Positions 30,871-41,620 of a stretch of DNA of 64,000 bases are shown in pieces. The stretch's first letter is position 1, and each line of letters begins with the position of its first letter. Made by a program: the position numbers and the translations under genes. The DNA is from Pascua guehoae (taxonomy: Eukaryota > Basidiomycota > Tremellomycetes > Trichosporonales > Trichosporonaceae). The stretch covers positions 662,358-726,357 of the forward strand of contig BCJX01000009.1 in the NCBI GenBank assembly GCA_001600415.1, written 5' to 3'. The notes below the pieces were generated by a model, which saw nothing but the letters and a program-made list of their open reading frames with translations, was not told where the DNA came from and searched no databases.

Positions 30871-32385
30871 TGTTCTTTTTAATGCGGCTCGGCTCGGGGA
30901 CCAGCACTTAGACGAGCGACCTGTACGACTAGATGGGATCCTTGTAGCGGCTACACGGGGGCAGTGGACGCGGCACTCACACTCATGCTCACTACTGACT
31001 TGGGAGAGTACTGGGCAGCATGTCAGTGCAGGTGCGCACGCTGCGTCGTACCTCGAGGAGTGTTGCAGCATCGGGCATTCGACGCGTCATTCAAGTGGCG
31101 CCACTCCAACGAGACTACGGCACTTCCGTCCGTCGGCATTCTGCAAAATCTTCCAGCCGTCCGTTCGTTTCAGTGGCAGCCGCAATGGCCCCATACCCAC
31201 ACCGATTCCGACACCACGTCCCAGCAGAACACGTGCACGTCTACCGTCCATACTGTGCGTCCCCCCTTGTCGCCCGCTTGTCCCCAGGACGTATCCCCAG
31301 GACGTACCATTCGTCATCCGCGTCATACCACCCCCTGGCACCCTCGCAGCTCCGAAACATGCCCCATATCGGGCCACCCGATAGGTACAGGTAGGTCGCC
31401 GCACGCGCCTGGCCCCAGGAAACGTTGGACCAGAGACGCAAATGATCGAGCACAAAGGCACAAAGGATGCCCGGATGTCAAAGGAGGCGGCCGCTGCCAC
31501 TGTCGCCCACTGTGGACTTTTTTTCTCGACTTCCTGAATCTGAAAATGCCACCGCCACTCCCGGCGGCCCGTGCGTTTCATACCCTCCCCCCCTCCACCC
31601 CTACAGCTAACCCTTTCCGGCTCCTGGGATCTGATCCTGAGCTCAAAGGTAACAAGGGCCGAGATACGGCCCGAGCACCCCAAGGCCCATTGGCAGTTAC
31701 CGGCGGCCGTGTCCGGGTGGCTGGTTGCGTGTCCCGGTGTGGGTGTGGATGAGGTGAGGGGTGAGGGGTGAGTGTGGCGTTCTGGCCGGTGGCTGGTGGC
31801 TGGCATGCAGACTGGCATCTGGTTATGGCTAGTTTATTTGACACTGTGTGGCGCGTTTCACCCATTGTGCAGGGCGGAGCGGAATTCATGAATGACGCGC
31901 CACGCGTCGCGTCCATCTGCCTCGGTCGACTGGCTTGGCTTCTTCTTTTTTCGTGCGTGCGTGATTTCCTCTTTTGCCACCCGCTCGCACCCCCGGACGC
32001 ACAGACCGCCGCGCGTTGCTGTTCCTTGCCCGTTTGTCCTTTGCCATCCTTTGGGCTTTTGCCGCTGGCCATCTGCCCTCCATTGCTCTTATTCGGGACT
32101 CGGCAGCCTCGCCACTCGCCATGCATCACCGCCGCCCTGGACATGTGTACCCCCCTTCGGAGCTGTGTCGGGCAGGTGAACAGTGCACGGGTGGGGGTAC
32201 AGGTGAGGATGAGGGAAAGCTCTGTGCTCACCCTCGGTTGTCTGTTCGATCAGTCGCCAGGACTGTACCCCACCAAGGTCCGTAAGCCAGTACCTTTATC
32301 TAGTGGCGAGGACCGAGCGGCGCCCTGCATCGTCTGACGCGGGGGCATTGTGGTGGCCCGTGCGCGGATAGGGCCTTGCGAAGAA

Positions 32386-32408
32386 GGGGGGGGGGGGGGG
32401 GGGGGGGG
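32386..32408 (+). repeat. Run of 23 G
   Basis: Uninterrupted G homopolymer, flanked by TGCGAAGAA and TTCGGAATGG. G-runs of this length can form quadruplexes and are error-prone in sequencing, so the true length is uncertain. The following TTCGG weakly recalls the right arm of the palindrome family. Confidence 0.85.
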
Positions 32409-33104
32409 TTCGGAATGGAAGGGAAGGGACACGGTGCGAGAAGGCTGGCTCGGCTAGGTCCATGGGTCCATGGTTCTTCCTGTTCCAGTTGTCGTTTTCC
32501 GTCCTCGACGCTCCTCGATCCTCGACCCTCCTTGAGGCTCGACCCTCTCGCCGTGCTCACCAGGCACCCGGAGCTGGCGCCGACGGTGCTTTGTGCAGCA
32601 CAGAGCTTGTCATACCGCGCCGATCAGAGTCCCGTCGACACCAGGGCGGTCGTCGTGCGCGAGCAGAGGCATGACTCGTATCCGTCCTTGTGCGTCTTGG
32701 ACGTCTGATCGTCTTGACATGCTGGGTGACTGTAGTCGACAGTACCCATGGGCACGTAATGTCGACACGCGCGTCGGAGAGCCATCCCGGCCGGCCGGAC
32801 AACAAAGGGGCAGTCGTATCCTAGCTTCCTAGGTGGGCGCCGGGTGGCAAAGGACGCCGAAGCGTGTTGAGCGCGCATAAGACGCGTGCTTGCCCGATAT
32901 TAGGGGACAGCATCGACCATGTCTGCCCAGAAGAGTAATGGATATTGTGGCCACTTGCCGTTTGTGTACAAGTGTGGACCCGTGTGCATTGCATTCTAGG
33001 CGCCTCGTCTTCCTTTTTGCAGTCGACGAAAAGAGTAGTTTGTGGCCATCAAAGGAGGTCTGTGCGCTGTCGGTGCGGTTTACGCCCCTGGACAACAAAG
33101 GTAA

Positions 33105-33128
33105 GCAGGCAGGCAGGCAGGCAGGCAG
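33105..33128 (+). repeat. AGGC tetranucleotide microsatellite
   Basis: Six units of the tetranucleotide AGGC (GCAG). No associated gene. Confidence 0.85.
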
Positions 33129-33307
33129 GAGAAGGAGTGTACATACAGGGTCCCCACTGACCGCCATCACCCATCCCATCCCGACCGACTGACCACCGCC
33201 CCAATCCCCGCCCCCCCAACCCACCCACAGTGCACAGTACCTACCCATTCCACCCAAACAATCCTGTTGTCTCTATCACAACATTGTCCTTCCCCACCAC
33301 CCACTCC

Positions 33308-33365
33308 NNNNNNNNNNNNNNNNNNNNNNNNNNNNNNNNNNNNNNNNNNNNNNNNNNNNNNNNNN
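33308..33365. other. Assembly gap (58 N)
   Basis: Unknown bases. The right edge is a C homopolymer of about 12, so the gap probably arose at a homopolymer or hairpin that could not be read. Confidence 1.
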
Positions 33366-33578
33366 CCCCCCCCCCCCTCTCCCACCCCTCTACCTCCACC
33401 ACACACCATTTGAATACAATTGCACCTGTCGGTAGAGACAAAAGCAACACAAAGACAAGCGTCCCTTTTGTCCACAGACTAGACATTCAAACACTTTGTC
33501 CACCTCTCAACACCACCCCAAGCATACCGGTCCACCTTTACCACACCGGTCCAACTCACCACCGAGCGCGTCACCACC

Positions 33579-36500
33579 ATGGCGACCCTCGTCAAGACTA
33601 CGAAAAAGTTCTTCCGGCGACAAAGCGCCGAACCCTCGGCTGCCTCTGCTCCTTCCCCGCCGCTCATCCTCCCCTTCGACCCTCATGGTGGACCATACCC
33701 GCAAGCCGCCATGCCGGGCCCACCACCCAACGTGCCGCTCCCTCCCATCCCACCACCTCCAGCAGCGGCCAAGGGTGATCACGACCCCAAGCTCCACCCA
33801 GACATGACTGGTACTCACGGTAAGCCTGATTCCTATCCCTTTACATCCGACTCGGGCGTCAAGCTCCCTCCTCCGCCACCCACCATGGTCACTGCCTTTG
33901 TTCCAAGGCTGATTTCTGCTTTTCCTGGTTCGTCGTCTTATTCTTTTTATCTGTTTGTCCTCTCCATACACACACAGTCACCATATCGGAGAGGAACGCC
34001 GCCTTTTCCCACTATTGTTCTCTCTATCAGGACCCACGCAACTATCCCCGGCCATCAGAGTATCCCATGTCCTCCATGTGTTGTTTGCCCTTTCTTTCCA
34101 TCCAACCCTTGAAGCCCACCACCGACTCTCTCATGTGGCTCACCCACACAGTCGCAAACCAACCACACCCCCATCATCCGCGCCTCCCGACCGCCGGAAC
34201 GTCAGAGACCGTCACGGTGGACAACCACCCCACCCACCAATTCCCAAGCAAGACTCCACCGTCAGTCCCACCGCCCTACCAACATCACGGTCCCCCCGTT
34301 GGACTGCGCCTCCAAAAGGTTGCCGAGGAGGAGGAGCTGACGATATTGGAATTGTGTGGCAGAGCTCGCGCCAAAGGTTCGTCCAAGCCCAAATCCAAAT
34401 TCCCCATCATCTTCCGCAAAGTCAAGCGTCTCATGCAGCGTCCAGTTCTTCCTTGGGTACAAGATACACAGCACTACGAGTTTGAAGAAACACCCGGAAT
34501 GGTCGGGCCGTACGAGTCGTGTAAGTAGCAACAAAGGAAAAAAAGACAGTAATAATAAACCGGGGTAGTGGCGGCTAAACTCAACAGCGGTCAAGGCGTT
34601 ATCGATCGTGTCGCCGCCGGGCGGTGGCATCCTGGGGCAGCCTCTCGAATTGCAGCAGCGCGGCCCACCATCTCGCTATACCTTTGATCCCGACACTGGC
34701 ACTCTCACCTTTGCTGCGCTGGCGGGAGCCGAAAAGACCGACAATGAGCAGACGGCTCCGCAAAAGGAAGCACGCAGCCCAAGCCGTTCCGACCGTCCGC
34801 CGACCCGGGCGGGTGATGACGGGACGGCCGCTAGGTCGAGCCCCCTCCAGCGAAGCGTTCTTACCCAGCAGGCTTCTCCCAAAAAGGAAAAGGCCAAGCG
34901 CCGGGGTAAGCCCAAGTCGCAGCAATCCCCGACGCTCAACGAGGTGGCACCGACACCGCCAACGCGTCCCCCACGCCCGCAGTCTCCCCTGGTCGAGGCA
35001 CACTACCACCAGCAGACGCACGAGCACGTGTTTTCGCCCGCCGAGGCAATGGAGACCCAGCAGGCCCAGATTGCGGAGCGCGAAGAGGCGCGAGCTGCCA
35101 CTCTCGCCCGTCTCGAGGCGCAGCTCGCCAGCATGACAGCAGAAGACCCAGTGCCGAGCCCCAAGAACCCAGATCAGCGCCTCACGAGCGAGACCGTGCA
35201 GACAATGCAAACGTCAACGCCCTCGTTTGGCCACCTCTGGCACAAGGACGGCAAGCCAGTCCCCATGCCTCTGCAGCTTGTACAGGGTGCCATTCCGCAA
35301 GGCGCAACAGCCCCCACGACGACACCATTTGCCCGCACAGCGTCCAACCCAGTGGGCCAGTACAATACCGAACTCGAAAACATTCGCGAAAGTCCCGAAA
35401 AGCACAGCCGGAGTGCCTATGTTGAGACGGCTTCCGACGTGGGTCCAAAGTTGCCAACACGACTAACCGGACAGGAAGGTGACCAGGCAAACACCAATTT
35501 CCCATCTCCTGTCTGGAGCTCCCCCGCCAAGGAGCGGGGCCCACCGACGCCACTCGTTGAGAAGCGTCAACGTGGTTTCCCTCGTCAGTCCGAGTCCACG
35601 GTCGATGACGCCACATCTCTGGGTCCCCCTGACTCGCCTAAAAAGGCAGTCTCCGTTGTTCCCACGTCGGCGACCGAGGTTGGAAAGCTCGTAAACAGGA
35701 GCTCGTTTCACGACGACACGCTCTGCCAACTTCTTGATGCCGCACGCCTAAATCTCATCGGCGAAGAAGCCAAAAAGGCCCTGATGCGCGCGGCCCGTGC
35801 ACGCGTCATCGAGCTCAAGGATCTAAAGCAGCGGGGCGAGGTAAGGGCTTTTGTTTACATCTTTTGTTTACCTCCAGCCAGTTGCTGATGGCAGGTTCTT
35901 GACCCCAACAATCCCGTCACTGAGCCACTCAACATTAAAAAGGGCAAGCCTCCCAAGGACGAGACCATGGCCCATAAGCGTGTCATGAGTGCGCGGTATG
36001 CTGCCAAAGACGACACTCCCAAGGCACCACTTCACCGCTCGGCGCCACCCGTCGCTGCCGCGGACGAGGAGGAGCGGGGTGCCCCCGAGTGGGCACAAGA
36101 GGTGGGCCAACACAAGAGCAGAGATCTCCGCTAACAGCAGATTCTAAGTCGGCTTGCATCGGTCGAGGGACGCCTGCCAAAGAGCCAAGACGCCGACGTG
36201 GGACAGGAAAAGGACGTACACAACCTCCAAAGCCAAGACATCCAGCGCATCTACGAGACCATCTTCAACATTTTACCGCAGATGAACCGCCCACCACCGC
36301 AGCCGTACTATCCTTATCCCCAGCCATACCCCCCGTTCACGCAGCCGTCGTTTACCCCAGACGACAGCTTGTACGGGCTGCAGGCGCAGGGATCGATCCA
36401 CACAATCAACACGAGCCAGCCACCCGTGTCACACTCGCCCGTGCCCACGATCCCGGCTCACACTCAGGCCCAGGGCCAGACCTATGCGCCCTCGCACCCG

Positions 36501-38067
36501 TCACCCCGGACAGTTCCATCAGCACCGCAAGTCGTTGCCACGTCAACGGTTCCTACACAGCCCAGTGTGGCCACGCCAGTACAGACGACGCCACGGACGC
36601 CACAACAGCGTGTTGTCACCCCCTCGCACACGCCGCGAAGGGCAGGGTCGTACAACTCTGACGAGCAGAGCCCCAATTCCCACTCAACTCCGGCTGGCCC
36701 AACCATCAACGTTCAGCCACCCACCGCGTCGCACAGTCAGGTGGCGACCCCTCTGCAGAGTGTTACTACAAGTACTCCTGTTACCCAACAAACACCTCAG
36801 GTGCCACCTCCCATCCCAGTCGACCGCGACTTACCACCGTTGCCTGACAGCGCGACGTCGTATTCAACTCCGCAGCGCTCGCAGCACACCCCAATGCCAA
36901 TGACACCGACAAACCCTCACATTGCGCCTGTGCCACGCACCCGCGTCGTAACGTCTCCTGGTACATGGAGCGGCTCTGGTACTGCGGCCATGCGCTCGCC
37001 ACCACCCATGGACAACCAGACAAAGTCGAGCCAGGCGCTCGATAGTCCAACTATGAGCAACACGGCACCGTGGGACCTCGTCACGCAGCGGCTGTACAGC
37101 TGGGCGCTGGTATGGGAGGAGGAGACGTTTACGCGTGCGCTCCATAATATTTCACTGGGTCATGAGGTGAGTCGCATCCAATGTCGTAGTCGGGCCCATG
37201 TCCCCGTGCTCACACCCACAGGTCGAAGAATTCCCCCTGACTGTGTTTGCCATGATGACGTTTAAGCGGTGCGATAATTGTTTCGTGCACAGGCGCTAAT
37301 GACAGCAACATGAAGAACCGCATGACATCAAACCCCCCGCAGCAGTGTGACAAGCTCTTTGTCCCACCAAACATTGGTGACGCGATCAACAAGGCCGTGC
37401 ATGCGGTGAGCAAAAATATCCCCGAAACAAGCTGACACGCAGCGACGCTTTTCCGATGCGCAACAGATTCTCGAAGAGCTCTGGTACCCATTCCAGTTCA
37501 ACGAGCCGCCACGCATCATTATCGCGCTCACTCGGCACGGCGTGCAGGTGGGTGGACAAGACATCAGGCAGTGCTCACCCATCAGAACGGCTGGCTGGCC
37601 AGCCGATACGATCTGCGCACAGGCCGCCTGACAAGCCGCTATGTCAGCCACGAACCGTATCGCGAGGACGAGATTGACGGCCGTGGGTACTTTAAACTCT
37701 GTGCCATTTCTGACGCCAGGCCCATTCATGTGGTGGCACCCCATCCGGAAGGCATGGCCCATTACCTCTGACAACCTCGAGCAGACGATCAAGACGAATG
37801 CGACGCACCCAGAGTACCGCGACGACAATTCGCTGCGGGCAGCGGCAATGGCGCGCAACTTGTTGTTGTGGGTGACATGAACACATCCTTGCTGTGCTAA
37901 CCCACAAGAGGCTTCCGTCCCGAGGCCGACTGCGACCTGATCAAGCTGCGCGAGTACATCTGGAACGAGGTGAGTCGTGCAACGCGTCGGCAGTGACTAA
38001 CAACCAGGTCAAGCGGCTGGCCCAGAAGAAGCGCCAGGGCAACCTCATTGTCCACCCAGACAAGTAA
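33579..38067 (+). CDS. Large proline-rich scaffold-like protein, conserved C-terminal domain
   Basis: The 3' exons are firm and phase-consistent: 34588-35840, 35895-36101, 36141-37166, 37222-37268, 37306-37405, 37443-37547, 37586-37682, 37720-37867, 37909-37969 and 38008-38067. The 5' part is less sure: 33579-33819, an optional exon 33978-34079 (ERNAAFSHYCSLYQDPRNYP), and 34152-34520; the optional exon is 102 nt and can be skipped without a frame change. The product is about 1,270 residues. The N-terminus is basic (MATLVKTTKKFFRRQS). Low-complexity Pro/Thr/Gln regions surround a coiled coil (REEARAATLARLEAQLASM). The last 300 residues form a structured domain: LVTQRLYSWALVWEEETFTR, FTVFAMMTF-like, ELWYPFQFNEPPRIIIALTR, NGWLASRYDLRTGRLTSRYV and MWWHPIRKAWPIT. 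I do not recognise the family. Confidence 0.72.
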
Positions 38068-38364
38068 CAGGCACACGGCCGGACCGAGCTGCCCATGATT
38101 GCGTGACCACAAGATACGTGCCACGCACGACCACCTCTTTTGTAGACATTTGCCCGCCGAGACGTTTGACGTTGTCCGTAGACTTGCATGCATTGCTCTA
38201 TTTGTACAAGGTCCGTGCATGCGAAAAGTGTAGTGCCAAAGTGAAAGTGCCCATTGATAGGTGTGACCTGGACGTTACCGTTACCACCTCTGCTGACCCC
38301 GCTGTGCGTCGCCGCACCTCCTCCGACCTGACTAGCTGCGCAGACTTTTTCGCAGCCACCATCG

Positions 38365-41300
38365 CTATGGCGTGGCATCCATCGGGGTCGCAGCTCTACT
38401 CGTGCGCTGCGCCAGCCCCACCTCTGAGAGATTAACCCTGCTCGAATTGCGCGACAGCGTATCGGGCCCCGGGGTGCGGACGCGCTTTGGCCTCCAGTCG
38501 TCGTCTGCCGAGCTCGACTCGTGCCCATCCGCATGCCGTGCGGCCGCGTGGGCGGCCGCGTGCTGTGCAGTCGCGTGGCGGAAGAGGGCGAGAGGCGGGT
38601 CGTTCCACCCGCCCGAGCTGTCGCCAAACATGGGCGTGCTGGCCTGACGGGGCCGTGCGGGCCGAGAGCTCCTGGCACTTGTACGGGGCGGACTGGGCGG
38701 GGACGTGACGTCGAGCATGGACGCGGAGCGCGAGGGAAAGTAGGACGTGGATGACGCCAGACTGTTTGCGCCGCTCGCGCGCGGCGAGCCGGGCTGCGAG
38801 AGCGACGCGGCGGTGCTGAGCGGGTAGTGGGGCATGCTGACGTGGCGCCTAGGTGTGGGGCGGAGCATGTGCGTGACGCGGCGCGACCACAGGCGCAGTC
38901 TTCCCGCCGGCGCGCGGGGTTTGCCGAATGGCGCGTCCCGGTCCCGCTGGCGCTCGTCGCTGCGTTCCCGGTCCGAGACGTAGCCCTCTTCCACAGAGTA
39001 GGCCTCGTCGCGCGCGAATCCCAGTGCCGACCCCAACCACGCCAGGTTCAGGCCGTGCCGCTTCCGGTGCCGGCGGTGGCCGACTCGCATGCCCCGCCGC
39101 CGCAGCGCGGCCCATACGAGCCCGAGCAGCGCGACCGCCACAGCGGCGTACGCCCACACGGCCACTGACAGGTCGGCGCGGAAGAGCGAGCCCACGGCCG
39201 CAATCGGGTTGGACGGGCGCGCGAGTGGCCCCACGCCCCGCGAGGCTTCAATGACAACCTTTCCCAGCGTCCAGCTGATGGCCGTGCTCCCCACCTCGTC
39301 CATGCTTTGGAAGTGGTGCTTGGACAGCAGGCCCTTTTCCCGTGCGCGCCGCTCGGCCTCCGCGTTCGTGTCCCCCACGGCTCCGCCCGTCAGCGTGTCG
39401 TTGCCCCCGGCGTCGACGAGGCGCGGGATTCCAATGCCCTCGTGCAGTACGTTGGAGATCCACGCGCCCTTGAAACATTGCATTTGGAGGCGCGACGGGT
39501 CCGTCTGCATGTTAGCGGGATACTAGGCGGGGATAGTTGAACACAAGCAGTGCGTGTGGCACGACACCAGTTTGGCGCAGGCGCGAGGGTGGTGAAGGGT
39601 GCAAACCAGAGGGCGATATGCCTCGAGCTGCGGGACGCGAGACGTTTATCCCCTCCGTCGAGACAGATGTTCTCGGGATACACCTCGTTCCGGGCCTGCT
39701 CCGACCTCGCTCCGCTTTCCCCAAGCCGGCTCAGAGCCTAGATGACAAGCAGTTTCCGAAACAGACACGCGCCCGTGCTGCGGCGACCACGCCGCCACAG
39801 CCTACAGTACCGAGGCTCCACACAGAAGTCCACACCCACATAGACCGTGCAGCTCGGCGACACACGCCGGGCTGCACACCCTTGCTGGAGCCGCTGCAGC
39901 ACACCGCTTGCAGGCTGCAGCCCCCAAACTACACACCGAGCCACACACACTTTCCAGTTGGAGACGCCCCACCCCGCCTCGAAACCCATACGCAAGCGCC
40001 CTTTACTTTCGCCCAACTCTTGACTCACAATGGTATCCTTGACCTGGGACTCGATCTGGTTCCAGTCCTGCGAACAGAATTTGCCCATTCGGCGCTCCCA
40101 CTCTGCCCAGTCCCATACGCCGCCGAGGCCGAGGACCTGCTGTGCCGTGTACCAGTACTCTGACACGCCAATGAAGCCGCGCTGGTCGTGGCGAGCAAAG
40201 TCAATGTGCGGGGTGGGGAGGCCGCCAAAGAGGCAGTGGTGGGTGGGACATGGCGCGTCGTGGGCGAGGAGGGGTTTGAGGTCTGTGAGGCATTGTGAAA
40301 AGTTGCCAGTGCCGACGAATGTGGGACCTTCGGGCTGGGCGTGGGTGAGGCCGGCGGGGAGACAGGCGTCGTGGATCTCTGGGGGGTGCAGGGCGCCCTG
40401 CGGGGTGATTGTGGTGGCTGCCTCGACGGCGGCCTGGATGTAGCGCTCGCGGACGCGGTTTGTGCCAAACCCCAGCCACGAGGCGGCAAAGACGGGCCAC
40501 TCGACGAGCTCGCCCGAGAGGAGACGGAGGGAAATGGTCGCGAGCTCGGATGTCGGAAAGTGCGACGAGTGCAGTTCGTCGGGAGTGGGCGAGAATGCGA
40601 GCTGGGTGCTCGCGCCGCCCATGTCGAGAAACCCAAACGTCGGCGAGTGCTTGCTCACGTCCACGGGTGTCACCTTGTCGTGGTCGCTGGCGTTGGGTGG
40701 GTCCGCGAGCGGCGCGAGCGGCAGCAGGTGGTCGTGGGTTTCTTGCCCCGGCCTGTGTGCTAGTGAGGGCGCGTGCCCAAACCCGTCCATGAGATAGTTG
40801 ACCGCCACCCAGCCCCATATTCCTTCTTCTTCGCCGGAAATGACGCGCACACTGTCCCCACATGGCCCCGCCTCCGACGCCTCGGGCAGCACAAACGGCG
40901 ACTCGCGCCGGAGCGTCTCGCACGTCGCGCGCAGAATGGCCGCCTGTTCGTCGGGCGTCTTTAGCCGCATCCCCGCCGTCGCGAGCACGTAGATGGGAGT
41001 GTGGGGCTGTTGGGACGGCGGGACATGGTGGAGCGCATGCTCGATTAGAGGCGAGAGGTAGCCGGGAATGTCACTGGGATCTTGTGACGAGATGCCTGCG
41101 GGAGTTAGCAACCAACGCCGATAGCATCACCACGTCGTCATGCAGCAACAGGTTCATGTTGACACTGCCTCACCACACGCTCGACGTCACCACACGCTGC
41201 CGACGCCAACCCACACTGGCACCAACACTGACACCGATTCCGACCGACACCGATTCCGACCGACGACTCACCAGGCTCGACGCGCTTGACCCAGTCCTCG

Positions 41301-41620
41301 CCATCCACGCCCTTGCCGACACGCACGAGGCGGCGCAGCGCGCGCTGCTCCATCTCGGCCGCGCTCGCCTTGCCCTTGCCCCGCACCCGGTCCCACCACC
41401 ACCACGTGCGTGACCCGGACGCAGCCGTGTTGTCGCCCACACTACTACTCGCCGCGCCCGACCCGAGGCCCGCCGCGCGCGCCTCGCGCACCTCGGCGAG
41501 AATCTCGGCGCGCTCGAGTCCCGGGTCGCGCCAGCTGTACACCTGGAGGCGCGAGCCCGACGAGCCCGCGTCGATCACGAGCGCGTAGTGCGTCGACGTC
41601 GTGGCCGTCTGCGGTGCCAT
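38365..41620 (-). CDS. YND1: Golgi apyrase, GDA1/CD39 nucleoside phosphatase
   Basis: Exons 41272-41620, 40029-41095 and 38365-39504 give 851 residues. It hydrolyses nucleoside di- and triphosphates in the Golgi lumen, so that sugar-nucleotide transport can continue during glycosylation (family knowledge). All five apyrase conserved regions are visible: ACR1 VIDAGSSGSRLQVYSW, ACR2 VLATAGMRL, ACR3 SGEEEGIWGWVAVNYLMD, ACR4 FGFLDMGGASTQLAFSP and ACR5 SMDEVGSTAISWTLGKVV. One membrane helix follows at about residues 580-610 (VAVWAYAAVAVALLGLVWAA), and then a basic, serine-rich cytosolic tail of some 240 residues, the YND1-type layout rather than the GDA1 type. Introns of 176 and 524 nt are long. 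A GTG codon upstream is in frame; the ATG at 41620 precedes the conserved core by only 11 residues, so the N-terminus lacks an obvious signal anchor. Confidence 0.9.

Larger units (their letters stand above)
30871..33578. other. Gene-poor 2.7-kb interval
   Basis: Open stretches occur on both strands, but none has convincing composition, splice structure or motifs. It holds a run of 23 G (32386-32408) followed by TTCGGAATGG, a (GCAG)n run (33105-33128), and an assembly gap followed by a C run. The last 200 bases (CACCACC-rich) look like the promoter and leader of the gene at 33579. Confidence 0.5.
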
